Positions 32,193 to 43,046 of a DNA stretch of 64,000 bases are shown here, piece by piece (the first letter of the stretch is position 1; every line of letters starts with the position of its first letter). Source of the DNA: Ancistrus triradiatus (lineage: Eukaryota > Chordata > Actinopteri > Siluriformes > Loricariidae). The notes under the pieces were generated by a model that was not told where the DNA came from, did not search any database, and saw only the letters and a list, made by a program, of their open reading frames with translations. Both the position numbers and the translations under genes were made by a program. The DNA is taken from NCBI GenBank assembly GCA_025084515.1, contig JAJAGP010000240.1, positions 356,501 through 420,500 of the forward strand, given 5' to 3'.

Positions 32193-32589
32193 GTACGGTC
32201 CTCTCTCTCCCCCTCACTGATACACACACCGCAGCAGAACGGCCCGAGCGCACACTGGCAGCCAGGCTCCCCGCTCAACCACACGCAGCCCGCGCTGGGC
32301 GGAGCCTCCGGGCGCTAAGAGCGCTGATTGGAGCAGCCGGACGAACATGACTAGCTAAACGAACCGCGTGGCCCGGCCTCTTTAATGTCAACATTGTCCC
32401 ATGCATGGTAGTTTTACATTGTGAACCACACGGCTGCTGCATATGTTAACGTAGAAACTCGTAAACACCTGTTTAACTGCTCCTCAATGCAAATATCTTG
32501 TCAGCCAATCACATGGCGGCAATTCAACGCATTTAGGCTTGTAGGCATGGTCAAAACGACTTAACTGAGCATTAGGACAGGGAGAAAAA

Positions 32590-33050
32590 GAGGATTTATG
32601 TGACTGTGGTATGGTTGTTGGTGCTAGACGGGCTGGTCTGAGTATTTCAGAACACAGCCTGTCTAGGATTTACAGAGAATGGTCTAAAAACAGAAAATCT
32701 CCAGTGAGGGCAGTTTCCCAGGGCGAAAATGCCTTGTGGATGCCAGGGGTTAGAAAATAATGGCCATACTGGTTCAAGGTGATAGTAACTCAAATAACCA
32801 GTCGTTACAACCCAAGTGTGCAGAAGAGCCTCTCCGAATGCACAACACGTCAAACCTTGAAGCAGACGGGCCACATCAGCTGAAGACCAAACCGGGTATC
32901 ACTTCCTTGATCCTTCCTAAGAGTGGGCAAAAATTAGGCTAAAACCTGCAACTAAAATTGGATAATAGAAGCTCAGAGTGTTGCCAGGTCTGATGAGTCT
33001 TGATTTCTGCTGCGATATTGAGATGGTAGGGTAAAAGTTTGGTGTAAACA
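32590..33050 (+). pseudogene. Tc1-type transposase N-terminal half (family D), broken
   Basis: In pieces: GMVVGARRAGLSISEHSLSR-like start, an ITSRYNPSVQKSLSECTTRQ-like block, KIGQ-like linker and SDES/RF-type first-Asp region (GTCTGATGAGTCTTGATTTC). Frameshifts break it repeatedly. It stops at the nested insertion. Confidence 0.7.
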
Positions 33051-33055
33051 ACATA

Positions 33056-34284
33056 CAGTGGGGCAAAAAAGTATTTAGTCAGCCACTGATTGTGCCAGTT
33101 CTCCTACTTAGAAAGATGAGAGGTCTGTAATTTTCATCATAGGTACACTTCAACTATGAGAGACAAAATTAGGGAAAAAATCCAGGAAATCACATTGTAG
33201 GATTTTTAAAGAATTGAATTGGAAATTATGGTGGAAAATAAGTATTTGGTCAATAACAAAAGTTCAACTCAATACTTTGTAACATAACCTTTGTTGGCAA
33301 TGACAGAGGTCAGATGTTTCCTGTAAGTCTTCAGCAGGTTGGCACACACTGTAGCTGGTATTTTGGCCCATTCCTCCATGCAGATCTCCTCTAGAGCAGT
33401 GATGTTTTGGGGTGTCGCTGGGCAACACAGACTTTTAACTCCCTCCACAAATTTTCTATGGGGCTGAGGTCTGGAGACTGGCTAGGCCACTCCAGGAGCT
33501 TGAAATGCTTTTTACAGAGCCACTCCTTCATTGCCCGGGTGGTGTGTTTTGGATCATTGTCATGCTGGAAGACCCAGCCACGTTCCATCTTCAATGCTCT
33601 CACTGATGGAAGGAGGTTTTGGCTTAAAATCTCACGATACATGGCCCCGTTCATTCTTCCCTTAACACGGATCAGTCGTCCTGTCCCCTCTGCAGAAAAA
33701 CAGCCCCAAAGCATGATGTTTCCACCCTCATGCTTCACAGTAGGTATGGTGTTCTTGGGATGCAACTCAGCATTCTACTTCCTCCAAACAAATTTTTAAC
33801 AATAAGTTTTTACCTATTTTGGTTTCATCTGACCATGTGATATTTTCCCAATCCTCTTCTGGATTTTCCATATGCTCTCTGGCAAACTTCAGACGGGCCT
33901 GAACATGTACTGGCTTAAGCAGGAGGACACACCTGGCACTGGAGGATCTGAGTCCCTCTCGGCATAGTCTGTTACTGATGGTAGCCTTTGTTACTTTGGT
34001 CCCAGCTCTCTGCAGGTCATTCATCAGACCGTCTTAAAGAAGTTGTTGCAGGTCTGTGAGAGCCAAAAATTTAGCTTGTTTGTGGGTGACGAAATACTCA
34101 TTTTCCACCATGATTTACAATTAAATTCTTTAAAAATCCTACAATGTGATTTCCTGGATTTTTTTCTCATTTTGTCTCTCATAGTTGAAGTGTACCTATG
34201 ATGAAAATTACAGACCTCTCTCATCTTTATAAGTAGGAGAACTTACACAATCAGTGGCTGACTAAATACTTTTTCGCCTCACTG
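33056..34284 (-). mobile_element. Tc1-like family A element, internally deleted, nested
   Basis: CAGTGGGGCAAAAAAGTATT after TA (33054-33055); right end ACTTTTTCGCCTCACTG before TA (34285-34286). 1229 bp, short by about 300 bp through loss of the 5' part of the transposase. Confidence 0.9.
33269..34024 (-). pseudogene. Tc1-type transposase (family A), lacking its N-terminus
   Basis: Begins at MNDLQRAGTKVTKATISNRL, so the helix-turn-helix region is absent. It then carries WSDETKI (intact first Asp), a frameshift with two stops, HPKNTIPTVKHEGGNIMLWG, FQHDNDPKHTT (second Asp) and SQSPDLSPIENLW (Glu, exactly 34 residues after the first Asp of DND). The C-terminal end is out of frame. Confidence 0.9.
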
Positions 34285-34504
34285 TATAAGAATGGTTCCA
34301 TTCTTTGAACCAAAATCTTTTTGTTTCCAGCACTTCAAAAAAGAATTAAGGCAGTTCTGTGGGCAGAAGAGGGTCCAACCTTGTACTAGCAAGATGTACC
34401 TAATAAAGTGGAACCAGTGTTTTTGGTGGTGGTTTTGGCAGAATGAAACATGTCATGGAAATTAAGGGCAACGAAGTAGAGGAAAAAAATTTATTATTTA
34501 ATCC

Positions 34505-34697
34505 AATGTTTTTCAATCCTGGTCCTGGCACCCCACCGCTCTGCACGATTTAGTGTTTCTCCTGTTTAAACACACCCACTTTAACTCAATAATGGGCTTG
34601 TTAAAGAGCTGAGTAGTTGGAGTAGGTGTGTTGGGAGCAGGAAAACACTAAAACATGCAGAGCGATGGGGCGCCAGGTCCAGGATTGAGAAACACTG
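34505..34697. mobile_element. hAT-type MITE (palindromic)
   Basis: Left arm TTTTTCAATCCTGGTCCTGG and right arm CCAGGTCCAGGATTGAGAAA are inverted, with a further GTTTAAACACACCCAC / GTAGGTGTGTTGGGAG inner pair. About 190 bp; a common fish MITE style. No coding. Confidence 0.75.
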
Positions 34698-35239
34698 AAG
34701 TAATGTTAAAATTGGCAGATTATGTCACATATTTATTTGAGATTATTGGCTGGTTGCAAAGTAGAAATATGATTATTGCCTGAGTCATATAAACCCAGAG
34801 GTTTCCCCATTAACTGATCGGTCAAGTGCATGTATACTCGTTGATAGGATTACTGACAAAATCAGATTTTCTGCAGTTATCTTTATATTAAGTGCATGTA
34901 AACACACTTATTAGCCAGCGGTAAAAGTCTGCTCATGATATATAAAGCCCTTAGCACAAGCATATGTTACTGATTTCCTAGACCAGTTTAACCCATCCTG
35001 ATCATTTTAGAAATTAATTTCTAGGACATCGATAATATGAGTAAATTGCAGGCATCAGGGAGCCATAACCAATATCCGTGAGACTTCCAGAACTTCTGGG
35101 ATTATCTGAATTGCTAATTTAATGCAACGTTAGAACTAAGTGTAAGGTATTAACTCAGAAATGTCAATTATCTGCAAAGTTCTCAGCATGTCTAAGAACC
35201 TCCTACAATGCAGGTAAATGCCATTCAACAGACACAGAG
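34698..35239. other. Unassigned stretch
   Basis: No recognised repeat or gene; AT-rich. Confidence 0.4.
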
Positions 35240-36480
35240 AAAACCACAGAGCATTGTATTTCTACTGAAGTGCAGACACCTAAAAAGACTGTAATCTCAA
35301 GATTCACACGGCCAGCTGAGTTTACAATAAATATCAGACATCCGGTCCTCAGGTGGAGCATCTGCTACTGTAGCTAGAGGGATGTGTGACCCAAGTTTGT
35401 TAGTATTAGCTTGGTATAACTTTGAAGATATCTGTAGTAATAATTTAGCCTCAGGATTCAGATACCTTCTGGCCGGCCATGTTTACAATAAATATCAGTC
35501 TTGATCCTTAGGCAAAGAAAGCTAAGACTAGCTAGAAGATTCGCTAACTCTTACCTAAGCTACAAAATTAGAAGATATCGGGACTTTTTAATAAATATCA
35601 CGGAGTAAAAAGGCAATTAATTGCCTGAGACTATAATAGAATAAGGTGTAGCCTCAAGAATCATTTCTTCTGAGCTGCTTTTTTATGTTTGCTATCAGCT
35701 AGTTCAAATGTATGAGAGTACTCAGTAAAGATCTTTGCTAAATATCTAAATATGCTTGTAGCTTTAGGATTCAGAACCCTTGTGGTTAGCTTAATGTACA
35801 ATAAGTATCAGGCCCCTGTTCCTGAGGCAAACCATCTTAGGCTGAGACTTGCTAGAGAAGCAACCTCAGTGTTGCTAGTGTTAGCTCGCTAAATAGTTTC
35901 ACAATATATGTTAGAAAAGACTTAGGATACAACTTCCAAAGTCATAACAGAATTCGATTTTAGCCATTCCTGAAGCTAAGCATGTTAGCCTGAGACTAGC
36001 TAGCCAGAGTCGCACACACACCCCTAAGCTTGCTATTGATAGCTAGCTAAACATTATTAAAGATATGTAAGCCACCACTAAAAATGCGATTTTGTTAAAA
36101 GTAGTACATAAACAAGACATTTATTTTCCTGAAGTCATATAGATGAGTGTATTCTCAGTTTAAAAATGTCAGATATTGGATTCTTAGGCATAGCAATTGA
36201 AGCTGAGAATAGCTAGCAGTAGCTAACTCTTCCTAAGTATGCTAGCATGGTAAATAACTTTAAAAAGGTGTAAGCAACCACTGAAGATACAACTCTGCTC
36301 AAAATCCTGACATAGTAAAGAAAAATACAGTGGAGAAAAATATACTCATTGACAAAAAATTAACATAAGAAGGAGTTATGCATTTATTTCCCTGATGGTT
36401 GCTAACTCGTACTAAAATTTGCTAGTGGTAGTTAGGTACAATATAAACATGTGTTAGCAACCACTATGTATGGTTAATAT
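35240..36480. repeat. Decayed tandem array (GCTAGC / AATAAATATCAG units)
   Basis: TTTACAATAAATATCAG occurs at 35321 and 35482, with TGTACAATAAGTATCAGG at 35795 and TTAATAAATATCACGG at 35589. Each is set in a longer unit: ...CTCAGGATTCAG.., the ATATCAG line, CCTGAGGCAAA, GCTGAGACTAGCTAG, CTAAGCTTGCTA, TTAGCTCGCTAAAT, AAGATATGTAAG. Later units near 35925, 36130 and 36275 are more worn. Spacings run about 160-310 bp. No coding. Confidence 0.65.
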
Positions 36481-37680
36481 TGAAAACAGAGAAATATTGT
36501 GGAGTGACGAGCTTTATTATAATTAAACCCCATTATCTAAATGTATCTCGTTTGAATAACGGATATCCAGATAATGGGAGCCCGAGGTCCATTATTTCCT
36601 ATGGGGAAAAACCTACCTGATTTCAGTACATTCAAAATCCTTATCTGCTAAGGTGTACCATCATGAGCGTAACCCTAACCCCAACCCTAACCCTTCTGTA
36701 ATGTCTCAAAGTGTCTTTTGCTGCTTTCTAATGCTATAATAAAAATAACCAACCATTACCTCATAATTAACCACTGAATAAAACGAAAGACATACATTAA
36801 AAAAAGCATACATTCAGCTGGCTGCTATAAGGACCATTTTGCTGAACAGACCACAAGACAGCCTGCATATGTATGCTGTTGACATCATAACAATGTGTAT
36901 ATGCTTGCGTGGTTTGTGTGTTACATTACAAAACGTTGCATACTTTACGCAGCCTTGGTGCACCCTGTTATAATTCATAGCAGAGACAGCAAAGCTGATA
37001 TTAATCTTGCCTTGAAATAACATGCAGGGCCAGAGGAGATAAATTTCCGATGTGGAATGGCTTCTCATGCGTTTACACGAATGGCTGCTTTGCTGATGGA
37101 TTCCACGATGGTCAGGTAGCATACAGAGGATATGGCCACAGCCTCCGATAGCTCATACTGATACACTCTTGTCACCTTGTCTTTGACAATAAGGCAACAA
37201 AAGATAAATCTGACTCTTAGCTCCCTTAGTGGCAAACAATGACACAAATACACAATGTGGCAAGAAGGATTTGGACCCTCAAACATGGTCTCCATATGTC
37301 CTCGCTGAATGTCTCATTCCAAACAATGGGCGTTCATGTGGAATTTGTCTTCCCTTTGCAGCCTCTCTTACGAGATGAATTTCCACTAGATCTTGAAACA
37401 TGATTGCAAAGCAGCAACACCGGTTCATCACAGGGGCGACGAGGGTTGATGCAGCACCGGGGAAGGGCCAATTGGGTCCTCACTGTGGTGAGCTAGTACA
37501 GCGATTCCCAAAGTGAGGAGACAAGAGCCTCTGTAGGACAGAGTAGTGGGCATTTCGAAAGCTAGAAGGGCGTATCATGACGTCATGGTAGGCTTTGACT
37601 GGAAGAGAGTGAGTGCCAATGTAGGCGGAGCTTCACTCAGCACGGGCATTTAAAAATAAGATTTCACTCCAAATGTAAGT
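36481..37680. other. Unassigned stretch with a short telomere-like run
   Basis: 36530-36640 (GATATCCAGATAATGGGAGC, TATTTCCTATGGGGAAAAA) looks like a MITE end. 36670-36695 carries AACCCTAACCCCAACCCTAA. 37495-37680 starts GCGATTCCCAAAGTGAGG, MITE-like. No gene. Confidence 0.45.
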
Positions 37681-37681
37681 A

Positions 37682-38786
37682 CAGTGGGGCAAAAAAGTAT
37701 TTAGTCAGTCATTGATTGTGCAAGTTCTCCGACTTAGAAAGATGAGAGAGGTCTGAAATTTTCATCATAGGTACACTATGAGAGACAAAATGAGAAAAAC
37801 ACAACAGGAAATCACATTGTAGGAGTTTTAAAGAATTTAATTGTAAATCATGGTGGAAAATAAGTATTTGGTCACCCACAAACAAGCAAGATTTCTGGCT
37901 CTCACAGACCTGTAACTTCTTCTTTAGGAAGCTCTTCTGTCCTCCACTCGTTACCTGTATTAATGGCACCTGTTTGACCTGGTTATCTGTATAAAAGACA
38001 CCTGTCCACAGCCTCAAACAGTCAGACTCCAAACTCAACCATGGCCAAGACCAAAGAGCTGTTGAAGGACACCAGGATGAAAATTGTAGACCTGCAACAA
38101 GCTGGGAAGAGTGAATCTACAATAGGCAAGCAAGTTGGGTGTGAATAAATCAACTGTGGGATCAATTGTAAGACATACAAGACCATTGATAATCTCCCTT
38201 GATCTGGGGCTCCACGCAAGATCTCATCCCGTGGGGTCAAAATGATCATGGGAACGGTGAGCAAAAATCCCAGAACTACACGGAGGGACCTGATGAATGA
38301 CCTGCAGAGAGCTGGGACCAAAGTAACAAAGGCTACCATCAGTAACACACTACGCCGAGAGGGACTCGGATTCTGCAGTGCCAAGCGTGTCCCCCTGATT
38401 AAGCCAGTACTTCCTGGTGTCCTTCGACAGCTCTTTGGTCTTGGCCATGGTTGAGTTTGGAGTCTGACTGTTTGAGGCTGTGGACAGGTGTCTTTTATAC
38501 AGATAACGAGGTCAAACAGGTGTCATTAATACAGGTAACGAGTGGAGAAGAAAAGAGCTTCTGAAAGAAGAAGTTACAGGTCTGTGAGAGCCAGAAATCT
38601 TGCTTGTTTGTGGGTGACCAAATACTTATTTTCCACCATGATTTACCATTAAATTTTTTTAAAATCCTAGAATGTGATTTCCTGGATTTGTTTTTCTCAT
38701 TTTGTCTCTCATAGTTGAAGTGTACCTATGATGAGTCGGAGAACTTGCACAATCAGTGACTGACTAAATACTTTTTTGCCCCACTG
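37682..38786. mobile_element. Foldback Tc1-like family A element
   Basis: TA on each side (37680-37681 and 38787-38788). Both ends derive from the 5' end of family A. The left arm 37682-38073 is repeated inverted as 38412-38786, including the TIR, the leader and the first codons of the transposase (CTTGGCCATGG at 38440 is the inverse of CCATGGCCAAG at 38039). The centre, 38074-38411, is single copy. The normal 3' half with the catalytic region is absent. Confidence 0.9.
38041..38410 (+). pseudogene. Tc1-type transposase N-terminal third (family A)
   Basis: MAKTKELLKDTRMKIVDLQQ then AGKSESTIGKQVGCE and a stop. Downstream MIMGTVSKNPRTTRRD, LMNDLQRAGTKVTKATISNT and LRREGLGFCSAKRVPLIKPV are well kept. 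It then runs into the inverted arm. DNA-binding part only. Confidence 0.9.
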
Positions 38787-39128
38787 TAAGTAAAAATAAG
38801 GAGGCATCATTAGTTACATTGATTATTTACAGTTTCTTTTGACATATCTGACCAAAAAAATTGTGAAATATTCGTGCACACTGAAACATGATAGATCTGA
38901 CTTATTTTCATTTTTTCAGACACCTGTAGTCCTTTCAGTCGAAATGCACTCACATGTTGGAACAAAGAGAAACAATACCTTGACAAAACCACTAAAAAGT
39001 CACAGTGACCTAAAGGTAAGAGGCACAAATCACTGTGAAAGCTTTTCGTCTGAGAAGATTTGACCAGCATGTCAGAAAAAATTCATGCACAAATTCTGTC
39101 TCTATTCTCACTGTCCTACAGAAACCTA
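38787..39128. other. Unassigned stretch
   Basis: No recognised feature. Confidence 0.4.
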
Positions 39129-39130
39129 TA

Positions 39131-39600
39131 CAGTGGTACCTCGGTTTGAATTCGGTTCTCGACCCATTTTGACTAGAAACATTTGTCTCGGTTCTCGTCA
39201 TTTGCTCGGTACTCGACGCACTTGTTTAAACTTGTATGAGTCGAGCCATGTGACTTGTTCCAGCTGAAACTCACGATTCATGAGTCACTACATAGTGATT
39301 CAGTGATTCAGATTCACAATAGCCCTTGCTCAGTGAAGATCTCTGCTGTGTTTATCGTGTTTTTCTTTATTATTACATCTACAGTAATATATTCTTAGTG
39401 AAAATAAGTCTCCATGGTCCTAAAAAGGTTAGAAATAAGAGCAAACCGAATGCAAAACAAGCATGTCCATGCTCCATAACACAGGCTGCAGTTAGCATTA
39501 GCAGCTATGCTATGAACTACTATGTTTAAAATAAATGTGGAAAATGTGGAAAATATTCTTATCTACAAAAGGGGCTGCAGAAAAAGTTTGGGAACCACTG
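39131..39600. mobile_element. Pogo-like repeat fragment
   Basis: CAGTGGTACCTCGGTTTGAA after TA, then TTCGGTTCTCGACC. Inner landmarks AGATCTCTGCTGTGTTTATC, AATAAGTCTCCATGGTCC and TAAAAAGGTTAGAA are shared with 55857-56060. It ends near an unrelated GTTTGGGAACCACTG, a MITE terminus. Confidence 0.6.
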
Positions 39601-40121
39601 AGCTAGCATATTAGGGTGGGTAGTGACCCCACCCAAGTGCCATGGATGCATTTAGTCCAATAATTGTTTTCCACACCCTTTCAAAACTTCTTCTGTTTCA
39701 AAGAGCTGAGATTCTGCTGAGAAATCAACTGCACGTCCTCCCACACAACCTGACAACTATTGTTACCAAAAACAAGCCTATGTGCACGGTTTCAGGGCTT
39801 CGCTACATTACAACAGCAGCAAATTTATTTTTCAGGCTTCACATCGGCCATCCACTTTCGCCATCACTGCAGAATGAAGACATTCTCCAAGATTAACATT
39901 GATTTATGAGACAGGACACTCAAGATGAAAGTTTCAGCAAGTGATTCTGCTGACTTCGAGCACTTACGTGGACGATAGCCATAAGTGGCTGTGTTTGAGT
40001 GAAGTGGTTTCCTTTCAAGAACGAAAGATTCATTGTACCATATGAAATGTCAACCATGTCTACCTGAACCAACAGAAATATTAGCTTTTAAGAACTCCTA
40101 ACTGCAAAAAGTGCATAGAAG
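39601..40121. other. Unassigned stretch
   Basis: No recognised repeat or gene. Confidence 0.4.
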
Positions 40122-40123
40122 TA

Positions 40124-40539
40124 CAGTGGGGCAAAAAAGTATTTAGTCAGCCACTGATTGTGCAAGTTCAACAGTGACAGCCCCAAAACATCACTGCTCT
40201 AGAGGAGATCTGCATGGAGGAATGGGCCAAAATACCAGCTAGAGTGTGTGCCAACCTGGTGAAGACTTACAGGAAACGTTTGACCTCTGTCATTGCCAAC
40301 AAAGGTTATGTTACAAAGTATTGAGCTGAACCACATTTATTGACCAAATACTTATTTTCCACCATAATTTACAATTAAATTATTTAAAAATCCTACAATG
40401 TGATTTCCTGGATTTTATTTCTCATTTTGTCTCTCATAGTTGAAGTGTAGCTATGATGAAAATTACAGACCTCTCTCATCTCTCCAAGTAGGAGAACTTG
40501 CACAATCAGTGGCTGACCAAATACTTTTTTGCCCCACTG
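40124..40539 (+). mobile_element. Tc1-like family A short deletion derivative
   Basis: CAGTGGGGCAAAAAAGTATT after TA (40122-40123). After only about 45 bp of the left end it jumps to the end of the transposase and the right TIR (ACTTTTTTGCCCCACTG, TA at 40540-40541). 416 bp; could be moved only in trans. Confidence 0.9.
40180..40324 (+). pseudogene. Tc1-type transposase C-terminal tail (family A)
   Basis: Encodes ITALEEICMEEWAKIPARVC, ANLVKTYRKRLTSVIANKGY and VTKY then TGA, the last 48 or so codons, with no catalytic residues. The reading frame is intact in this scrap. Confidence 0.85.
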
Positions 40540-40541
40540 TA

Positions 40542-41512
40542 AATGCTACTTATTCCTGATTTTCTAACATTGTTAGTCAAGTGCTTTTCTTCAACATGTC
40601 TTAGTCAGCATTCTAGTTCATCAAGTTGTGATATGGGGTTGATAAGGTTATTGTTCTGTGTAGGCCAGCCAGGAGCTTCCTCAAAAAACCTGCCAAACAT
40701 GGACCTTGCTTTGCTCATGGGGACACTGCTATATTACCAAACCAGTTCTCTATGACACAGATCAGGATGTACATTTTACTAAGCCATGTTTTCTGCACTA
40801 GACTGTTAAAACACATTACTTATTAGACTACCCAATAAGGGACAATACCCTCCAGTTTTAGTACCGCTATAACACCACTGATGGACGGTTTTATTAAAAG
40901 AATTTATTTTTAAAAATCCATGTAATGTATTTTCTAAATTCCTTAATGGCTTAGCACATTTCTACATTCCCGCGCCTACCAGACTGTCTTCCAAGCCCAA
41001 CTTTAAGGTCATAAAGTGAAGTCTCACTTTACTTGCCAAGAGTAAAGCGGACGTGCCAAGAAAAGTAGAGAAGCGGCCTCTGTGCACTGAAAGTCTGGAA
41101 CACGCTGCAATCTATATTCATCAGAACCCACGTTTTAAAAAGAGCACAAAATCAATGTTTCTACTTTATTATTTAATGGTTGTTTTAATGTCATCATGAC
41201 GCTGATTAGCATTCTGATGGTTTCTATAGTATATCTTTTACTTTTTGCATTGTTACAATAGAAAAAAATGCCATAGCCACCAATGAAACATTGGGGGAAC
41301 CAAACATATTTGACATATATAGTTAATTAATTAATTAATCCATTCATTCATTCATTTATAATAATGGCTAATAAGTGTATAGTAATGGCAGAGATAATGG
41401 GTTAATAAAGTACAACCATAACCATATAAGGTTATGTGGTGCCCTATGCAGTGGAACCTAGGAATTGGAACGCCCTTCACTCGAAAAATAGGAACATCTA
41501 ACTGTCCGTTCA
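40542..41512. other. Unassigned stretch
   Basis: 41316-41357 is a TTAA/ATTC-type simple repeat. 40900-41260 is AT-rich unique sequence. No gene. Confidence 0.4.
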
Positions 41513-41746
41513 TTATGTTGCAAAGTACTGAGTTGAACTTTTGTTATTGACCAAATACTTATTTTCCACCATGATTTACAATTCAATTCTTTAAAAATCC
41601 TACAATGTGATTTCCTGGATTTTTTTTCTCATTTTGTCTCTCATAGTTGAAGTGTAGCTATGATGAAAATTACAGACCGCTCTCATCTTTCTAAGTAGGA
41701 GAACCTGCACAATCAGTGGCTGACTAAATACTTTTTTGCCCCACTG
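41513..41746 (+). mobile_element. Tc1-like family A right-end fragment
   Basis: From TTATGTTGCAAAGTACTGAG (transposase stop region) through CACTTATTTTCC-type leader to CTTTTTTGCCCCACTG and TA. The left part is missing. Confidence 0.85.
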
Positions 41747-41774
41747 TAGGGTGCAATCTTGCAACCACGATGCA

Positions 41775-42215
41775 CGTAATCCAGTCCATTCAGTGGTGGT
41801 AATGCATCAGTATGGTCTGCCAATCACAATATAACCCATAGGCATGATATGTATGTTATGTTACATTATGTTATGTAATATTATATTATATCTCTAGTCT
41901 GTGGGTGCGATTTCAGACACACCCTCAGCCTCGTTGCTGCTGTCCCAGTGATAAGACGTGCTGAAACTGAATTTACCTCAATGGCTACACAGTGCAAGTA
42001 AATTTTCACTTATTTCATGTCTTTTTTATGGATTGTATTACAGTCCTTTGTTTTATTACATATGACTATAGGCGTGAAAACAATCATTTGGGAGTTGGGA
42101 ACGCATTCATCCTGTTTACATCCTGTTTACTTCTTATGGGGAAATTTGATTTCAAATCCAAATTCGAAACGCCCTTCAGGAACCAACTAAGTTAAAATTC
42201 TGAGGTATCCACTGT
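41775..42215. repeat. Dispersed repeat, partner of 1465-1905
   Basis: CAGTGGTGGTAATGCATCAG, AGTCTGTGGGTGCGATTTCA, CTGTCCCAGTGATAAGACGT, CAATCATTTGGGAGTTGGGA and CTTATGGGGAAATTTGATTT in the same order as copy 1. Confidence 0.65.
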
Positions 42216-43045
42216 AGCTATGAGCTATCATTACCTTGCCTGCAGCATGGACGACTTTCCATTGATTTATGCAATGAAAACAAAAGAAACTGGCTCTGAC
42301 TGCATCAGCTGGTCAAGCTTTTGGAAAGATGCTGGGGCATTATGGGAAATGTAGTGCCTGTAGCGAATTTGCATGGGGTGCTCTGTAGTTCTGCTCAGCA
42401 ATCCAGGATAAAACTGACAGCAACATTTCTGAGTGCAAACATGAGGCATCAGTCACTGTGTGAAGACAGCAAAAGACTCAGCTATTCAGACATCCAGTGG
42501 GTCCGGTAAAGAGAAGAATCTTACGCTTTCTCTTCCGTCTTGATGGGTGACTCCAGTCAAGCCATGCTTGAGTCTCGAAGGGTGTGAGATACAGAGCGGT
42601 GTTTGATGAATGTCTTCAGGTAGGAGCGGGCTGGTCCATTTTTTAAAATTCGCAGGCGAGTATCTGTGCTTTAAATCTCATGCAGGAGGCTACAGTGTGC
42701 AAGCCAAGGGAACTGAGCCATGGGCTGACATGAGTAAATATCAAGATCAATAAATGTAATTAAAAGCGACTTCTAATACAAAACATTGTAGTATCTATCG
42801 TTTAAATAATATATTCATGCGCAGTGACTGATGACGAATGTCTCATGATGGATGTGTGCGTGTAAACACTCAAGTGCTCTGAGGCAGACAGCCGTTCTGA
42901 GAAGTGTGACGATGCTTTCACTCCAAACTAACACTAATTCATTTGTCGAAGCAGCCAGAGCTTGAGAATAAAATACAATGCAAGCATTGCCTGACCTAAT
43001 TAATATTTGCCATATAGTAAGTCTTGTAATATGGACTCTCATACC
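42216..43045. other. Unassigned stretch
   Basis: No recognised repeat or gene. Unique sequence of mixed composition. Confidence 0.4.
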
Positions 43046-43046
43046 A

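Larger units (their letters stand above)
31780..32380 (-). promoter_or_regulatory. CpG-rich TATA-less promoter region of the AFF-like gene
   Basis: This block stands out from its AT-rich surroundings by high GC and dense CG dinucleotides. Reading leftward, an inverted CCAAT box lies at 32331-32327 (ATTGG on the plus strand), then a GC box at 32297-32302 (GGGCGG). These are followed by an alternating CA/CG tract and the start codon at 32020. I see no TATA box. The order and spacing fit a CpG-island promoter firing leftward, with a transcription start probably between about 32290 and 32200, but I cannot place it exactly. The long plus-strand open frame across this block is best explained by low stop-codon density in GC-rich DNA. 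Confidence 0.6.
32465..34420 (+). mobile_element. Tc1-like family D element, interrupted by a family A element
   Basis: Left part 32465-33055: CAGCCAATCACATGGCGGCA, GTATGGTTGTTGGTGCTAGA, GTCTGATGAGTCTTGATTTC. Right part from 34285: AATTAAGGCAGTTCTGTGGG, AGAGGGTCCAACC, then GATGTACCTAATAAAGTGG. The family A insert at 33056-34284 separates them at a TA. The host element was already missing much of its middle. Confidence 0.85.

Noticed and set aside
31619..32350. A 243-codon open frame on the plus strand
   Set aside because: It runs antisense through the CpG-rich promoter and the TG/CG tract. Its Cys/Ala/Arg repeats come from the simple repeat, no domain is visible, and low stop density explains it.
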